This document shows, piece by piece, positions 60,001 to 64,000 of a DNA stretch of 64,000 bases. Source of the DNA: Nematostella vectensis (Eukaryota > Cnidaria > Anthozoa > Actiniaria > Edwardsiidae); contig NC_064046.1 of the NCBI RefSeq assembly GCF_932526225.1, positions 12,115,719 to 12,179,718 on the forward strand. Direction: 5' to 3'. Each line of letters begins with the position of its first letter. The stretch's first letter is position 1. The notes beneath the pieces were generated by a model. It saw only the letters and a program-made list of their open reading frames with translations, made no database searches and was not told the origin of the DNA. The position numbers were made by a program, and so were the translations under genes.

Positions 60001-60660
60001 TAAAAAAAAAAAACTAGTGCTGTGAAATTTTTTGCGCTAACGAGATTGTCAGAATTGATTGTTGGAAGGCAGTATTATATGTTCAGCTTTTTTGAAGCCA
60101 ATTTCCTGGGATGTTTAGCACCATTTAATTTTTGCAAATTCTTTACTCGAGCATTATAATACGTCACCAAAGTTTCAAGTTTTGTTTAATGTATGGTGAA
60201 TCGATATGACATGATAATGTTCAAATCACTTTGTGATATCTTAATGATTCATCGTTATTGACGTTAGCTTTACTACGCGGCCACCCCAGGCGAAAGTAGA
60301 AATTAACAAAATTTGTGCAAGCAAAAAATACAGAAAAAAGTTGCGCAGGCCAATCTTAACCCCCCTTCCCACAAGCTTTGTGCAGCAAGAGAAAAAAACT
60401 CGTGCGAAACAAGGATTCCGGAAAAAAGTCAAGCAGGCAATAACATTCGCCCATCGTTCCTGAAGGAAATTTACTGCATGCTAAGGGCGTGTCCAGATAT
60501 CTTGAGCTTTTAGTGTCTACTCTTTTTAGCTCCCAGACATTTCCTGATTTCCGTCCCCGAGAATTTGTTATCGGATATATTTTAACGAGTAACTAATCTG
60601 ATCAAAAAATCGTCCCGGGGGTACGAATATTTCGTCGGATATGACTAATTTTAGAAGTGG
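57085..60660. other. Gene-poor stretch
   Basis: No coding exon recognised. Small features: a 19-bp triplicate (ttaaaacatacttcaacgc) at 57402-57455; a short hairpin AAGAACGG/CCGTTCTT at 57490-57511. ORFs of 85-87 codons at 58871-59339 show no family resemblance. Confidence 0.5.
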
Positions 60661-60750
60661 ACTTTAAAAGCACACTAGCATACACACATTGGCACCAGTC
60701 GGGCCAAGACGGGACGCTAGCACAGTCTATTACCCGTGCAGTTCGGCAAC

Positions 60751-60791
60751 CATGGACAGCTGTTTCGTCCTTATTAGGACTCGTCAGCATG
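60751..60791 (-). ncRNA. Hammerhead ribozyme, type I, short stem III
   Basis: On the minus strand the order is CATG, CTGACGA, GTCC-TAATAA-GGAC, GAAA, CAGCTGTC, CATG. These are the invariant hammerhead parts: CUGANGA and GAAA boxes, a perfect 4-bp stem II, a stem III of ACA/TGT with a 2-nt loop, a GUC cleavage triplet, and stem I formed by the flanking CATG pair. Cleavage is predicted between 60755 and 60754. Such minimal ribozymes are known in animal retrozymes and Penelope-like elements. On the minus strand it is preceded by an (AAT)n run. Only one copy is seen, so the host element is probably a remnant. Confidence 0.8.
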
Positions 60792-60952
<161 letters not shown>

Positions 60953-61340
60953 ACCCCCCCCACCCTATGACTATGATCGTACTATGAATATTTTTGTTTG
61001 CGTAAAGTAAAAAAAGTCGTTCCTCCCCTCGGGGGAGGGGAGGAGTGGTCTGCGCTTTTTTATTTTCTTTTTTTCGATACGGATATCAATCTGTACTTCA
61101 ATTTACCATTTTTTTTCCAAAGTGTTTTTTTGGGAATTTTCCCACCTCCAGAAATCTTTGGGTCTTTTTATATAAGAAATAGAGAATACTACATGGAAAA
61201 TATGTCGTGCGTATGTTTTTTATTCACGAGATGTGCAGTATCAAAAACGAACTCGTGAGCGCAGCGAACGAGTGAGTTTTTTTATACAAAACAACAAGTG
61301 AAAAGAAACTGTACAAAGCACTTTCCATGCTGTATTTTGT

Positions 61341-61786
61341 TTATTATATACATACTGAGAAATTTATAACAAGCTTATTACATAACATTTTATTAGACTT
61401 GGCTGCAGAGGCTCCGAGGTTTGTGCTGTTCGACGGTTCAGTTGAAGACAGACAGAAACTTACATTGAAATGAATCTGTCTCGCTAATGTCACGCACGAG
61501 ACTGTAGCTCATGTTACACAAGTGGTGCACTTTTTAATCTCTAAAATCTCGACATCTATTAAATAAATAGATTACTAAATGGAAAATGCTTTTACGATTT
61601 TTATGCACTCGTTGATGCGTTGGGATTTAAGCCGTTCAGGTGCAGTGAAAAATCAGAACCGCAAACGACTTTTCTTCACGGTGGAAAAACATCGTTCGCG
61701 CCTCGGTTTTGCTGAGACCACCAGTGAACGAACGAAAATTTACTAAATATGTTTTCAGTTAGTATTTCTCAGTATGTATATAATAA
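61341..61786. mobile_element. MITE-like element with 23-bp perfect inverted ends
   Basis: TTATTATATACATACTGAGA and 3 more bases at 61341-61363 are exactly complementary to 61764-61786. The 400-bp interior has no ORF of note. A target duplication was not identified. Confidence 0.75.
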
Positions 61787-63312
61787 TAGTGTCTTTTGGT
61801 GCAGTATAGGATTACAGGTGCGCACATTGGAAAGCGCACGATGCACTCCTTCTAATAGATGATCATTCACAAGTGGGTCATTTCTTGTAAACGAACCTTC
61901 AAATACTACGCTTTTTTCTATGATACCTATAACTGCCCCCCCCCTCCCCACTCAGCCTATCCTGGGCACTCCCTTGTTCATAGATAAAAAGGTTATAGAT
62001 GGGCTACCACATTAGAGACGACGAAAATCATACAAGTATAAGAAGATAAAAAATGCCCCTCGAAACATGACGGGGTGCGTATTATCTTATTTAATTGATA
62101 ACTACTGTGTAATTGTGCACGAGAATTAACCTAGCACAATAATCCATGGTAATCGCAATCTAAGAGAGCTAACATAATACTGTTTGTACGTCAATCGTGG
62201 GAATCAAAATAATGTCCCTGTGCGTAGATAACCACCTTATGGTATCCTGGTGAGCAATTAGCGAGACTTAGTTTGCCTTAGATCGCTCTGCCTCCCCTTC
62301 ATTACCGGCCTAATAATGATCAGACTTGTTTTGATAAATTCCAAGCAACCACCTGAAAAAGACTTCATTTTGATTGGAAAAATAATAATAATAATAAACA
62401 ATCTAACGAGAGACTCCAATAGACTCTTTTCTAGACGTTCGATTTTCTTTTTTTTTAAAGTAATTTTGAAATGCTTTGTAATTTTGATTTCCGCCGTATC
62501 CGTATAATCTACGTTTAATTTTTAGGGCGGTGAGGTTAAAAACCCAGATATAACATTTTAAAAGGTGTGACAGGATGAGACTTCATTAACAATCTAATAG
62601 CCTCTACTTTAACCTACGAAGAATCATAGAGAAAAATCTTTTGACAACCGCTAAAAGCCCTTAATGGATTAATCTCGGATGTAGACAAAACTCTTGGGGC
62701 GTTAAATCAATGGCTTTTCGTTCAAGGGGTTATATATTTTGATGTAAAAATAGCCCGTCAGTGTTGATGCATTTACGGTCATATCATGTTGTTATTTGCC
62801 TAATGGAACCCTTATATAATGCATCGAGAGTGACCATAGCAATCATTGTTCGTGGAACAAAGCAAAAGGTCAAAAATAAAGGTTGTAAGAAACCCTGGGA
62901 CAAATAAGAATCTTCTAAAGACGCGTGAGTTCTTAAACTTCGAAGTATTTTCTAATTCCTATGTGGTTATGTTAAAATTGCAAGCAGAGAGGGCATATTT
63001 GCCCTACTTGTCTTCCTCTATTTCTGTCTGGAATGTCTCGCCCTATCTTGTCCCCTCTGGGCTGCCACTGGGAAGTGGTGTCAATCAATGCATTGTTGAA
63101 GGTGTTTCGAACACACCTTCGCTTTGCAATATTTATCAATCACGTGACATACTTCCTGCAAAGAGGCATTTAAATGTAAAACCAGTTTATCCCGACATTA
63201 TACGCCGTATAACACGCCAGTTCTAACCACGCATTTCCCTCGCAGAGATACACATTTTCTTATCCAACGGACGGTCGCAGTTAGAGAATACATCTGCTTC
63301 ACATAACAACTC
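61787..63312. other. Region upstream of the terminal ORF
   Basis: AT-rich. A TATA-like ttatataat lies at about 62812-62820 and may serve transcription toward the 63313 ORF. A 126-codon ORF (62846-63226) has no recognisable domain and I do not call it. Confidence 0.4.
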
Positions 63313-63813
63313 GTGGTCGACATTGCGAAGAAAACAACTTTAAGAAAAGAATCTACCCGCAAAAGGAGACAACACGCTTTGGAAACGCGACTACTGAGAC
63401 TTTCTAACAGTTCTTTGCGAGTGACAACGAAATCAAAGACGGATTTAGAGAAGAAAAGGAGTGGCTTTTGGCGATTAATCATGGCTTCTAAGCCACTTCA
63501 CAGAGTAGTGCACAGAACGGAATCTGGCAGTTCTACTTGTAGTACTAAGAGCAACGATTCCTACTCTTTGACCGATTGGGATCCGGAGATTTACCAGAAT
63601 ACATTCAGCCCTGAAGACTACGAAAACTTGGTGACGGCACAGAATGCTTTTCCGGAGTATTTTACGACAGAAAGCTCACATAATTCAAAAGAATCCCAAA
63701 CAGACATTAGAAGGCTTATGCAGCAGGGGCAGGAAAAAGAACTTAAAAGATGCACAAGCAAAAGCAAGAAGATCGCTGAGTGGTTTATGCACGAGTATGG
63801 AATACTTAAGTGA
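63313..63813 (+). CDS. Uncharacterised protein, intronless ORF or first exon
   Basis: A 166-codon frame, or 110 codons if the second ATG (63481, MASKPLHRV) is the start. The N-terminal part is strongly basic (Arg/Lys-rich up to about residue 55), the middle is Ser-rich, then comes an acidic, aromatic stretch (WDPEIYQNTFSPEDYENL) and a C-terminal IAEWFMHEYGILK. No signal peptide, membrane helix or known domain. The stop overlaps a donor-like AA|gtgagg, so translation may continue into another exon beyond the window. Composition and length favour a real gene. Confidence 0.5.
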   Translation: MVDIAKKTTLRKESTRKRRQHALETRLLRLSNSSLRVTTKSKTDLEKKRSGFWRLIMASKPLHRVVHRTESGSSTCSTKSNDSYSLTDWDPEIYQNTFSPEDYENLVTAQNAFPEYFTTESSHNSKESQTDIRRLMQQGQEKELKRCTSKSKKIAEWFMHEYGILK

Positions 63814-64000
63814 GGATAAGAACGCTCAGAGAAGTTCTAATAATGTAAAGAATCTCAGGTAAAAGTAGACTTGTGCAATTTCACGCGTATGTCACAGCTA
63901 AATTAAAAATTCGTTTTCTAAAACACGGTGGTCAAGACTGATGTGAATTATTTAGCACTTTGGTTTGAACATAACAATACGGCTGTTGTGATACTCATGG

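Overview
The window is eukaryotic nuclear DNA: GT-AG introns, AATAAA signals, long satellite and minisatellite arrays, and many small inverted-repeat transposons. The three conserved genes are intron-rich and close to vertebrate orthologues. With a BEL/Pao LTR element and a metazoan-type hammerhead ribozyme, this suggests an early-branching animal, most likely an anthozoan cnidarian (sea anemone or relative). The species assignment is inference.

Layout. 1-3476 is a 65-bp satellite with higher-order structure. 4174-4651 (minus) is the first coding exon of a SIRT5-type sirtuin; its remaining exons were not found in the window. About 118 bp away on the plus strand starts DDX1 (4770-27207), for which I could read a complete 31-exon, 734-residue model with every splice phase closing. 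Its introns hold several tandem arrays, MITE-like elements, a tRNA-derived SINE, a perfect 57-bp-arm palindrome, and an array of about 25 copies of its own exon 29/intron 29 junction. 27240-30476 is intergenic with a MITE that has a 9-bp target duplication. A 237-codon unrecognised ORF lies on the minus strand at 30477-31190. 31942-35160 holds a MITE and two tandem arrays. 35322-36690 is a broken C2H2 zinc-finger array. 37290-43302 is a degraded BEL/Pao retrotransposon with both LTRs and a tRNA-Tyr-type primer site. 44059-45236 is a DNA-transposon-like element with subterminal repeats.

46394-56517 (plus) is DGAT1: 15 exons and 398 codons running to the stop. The exon or exons encoding roughly the first 100 residues were not located. 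56518-64000 is mostly gene-poor; it carries microsatellites, a hammerhead ribozyme on the minus strand at 60751-60791, another inverted-repeat element, and an intronless 166-codon ORF at 63313-63813.

The three recognised genes are not a functional cluster: mitochondrial lysine deacylation, RNA helicase/tRNA-ligase cofactor work, and triacylglycerol synthesis. The one suggestive arrangement is the divergent SIRT5/DDX1 pair, which probably shares a promoter. The most unusual structures are the amplified splice-donor array in DDX1 intron 29, the hammerhead ribozyme, and the order-preserving satellite.
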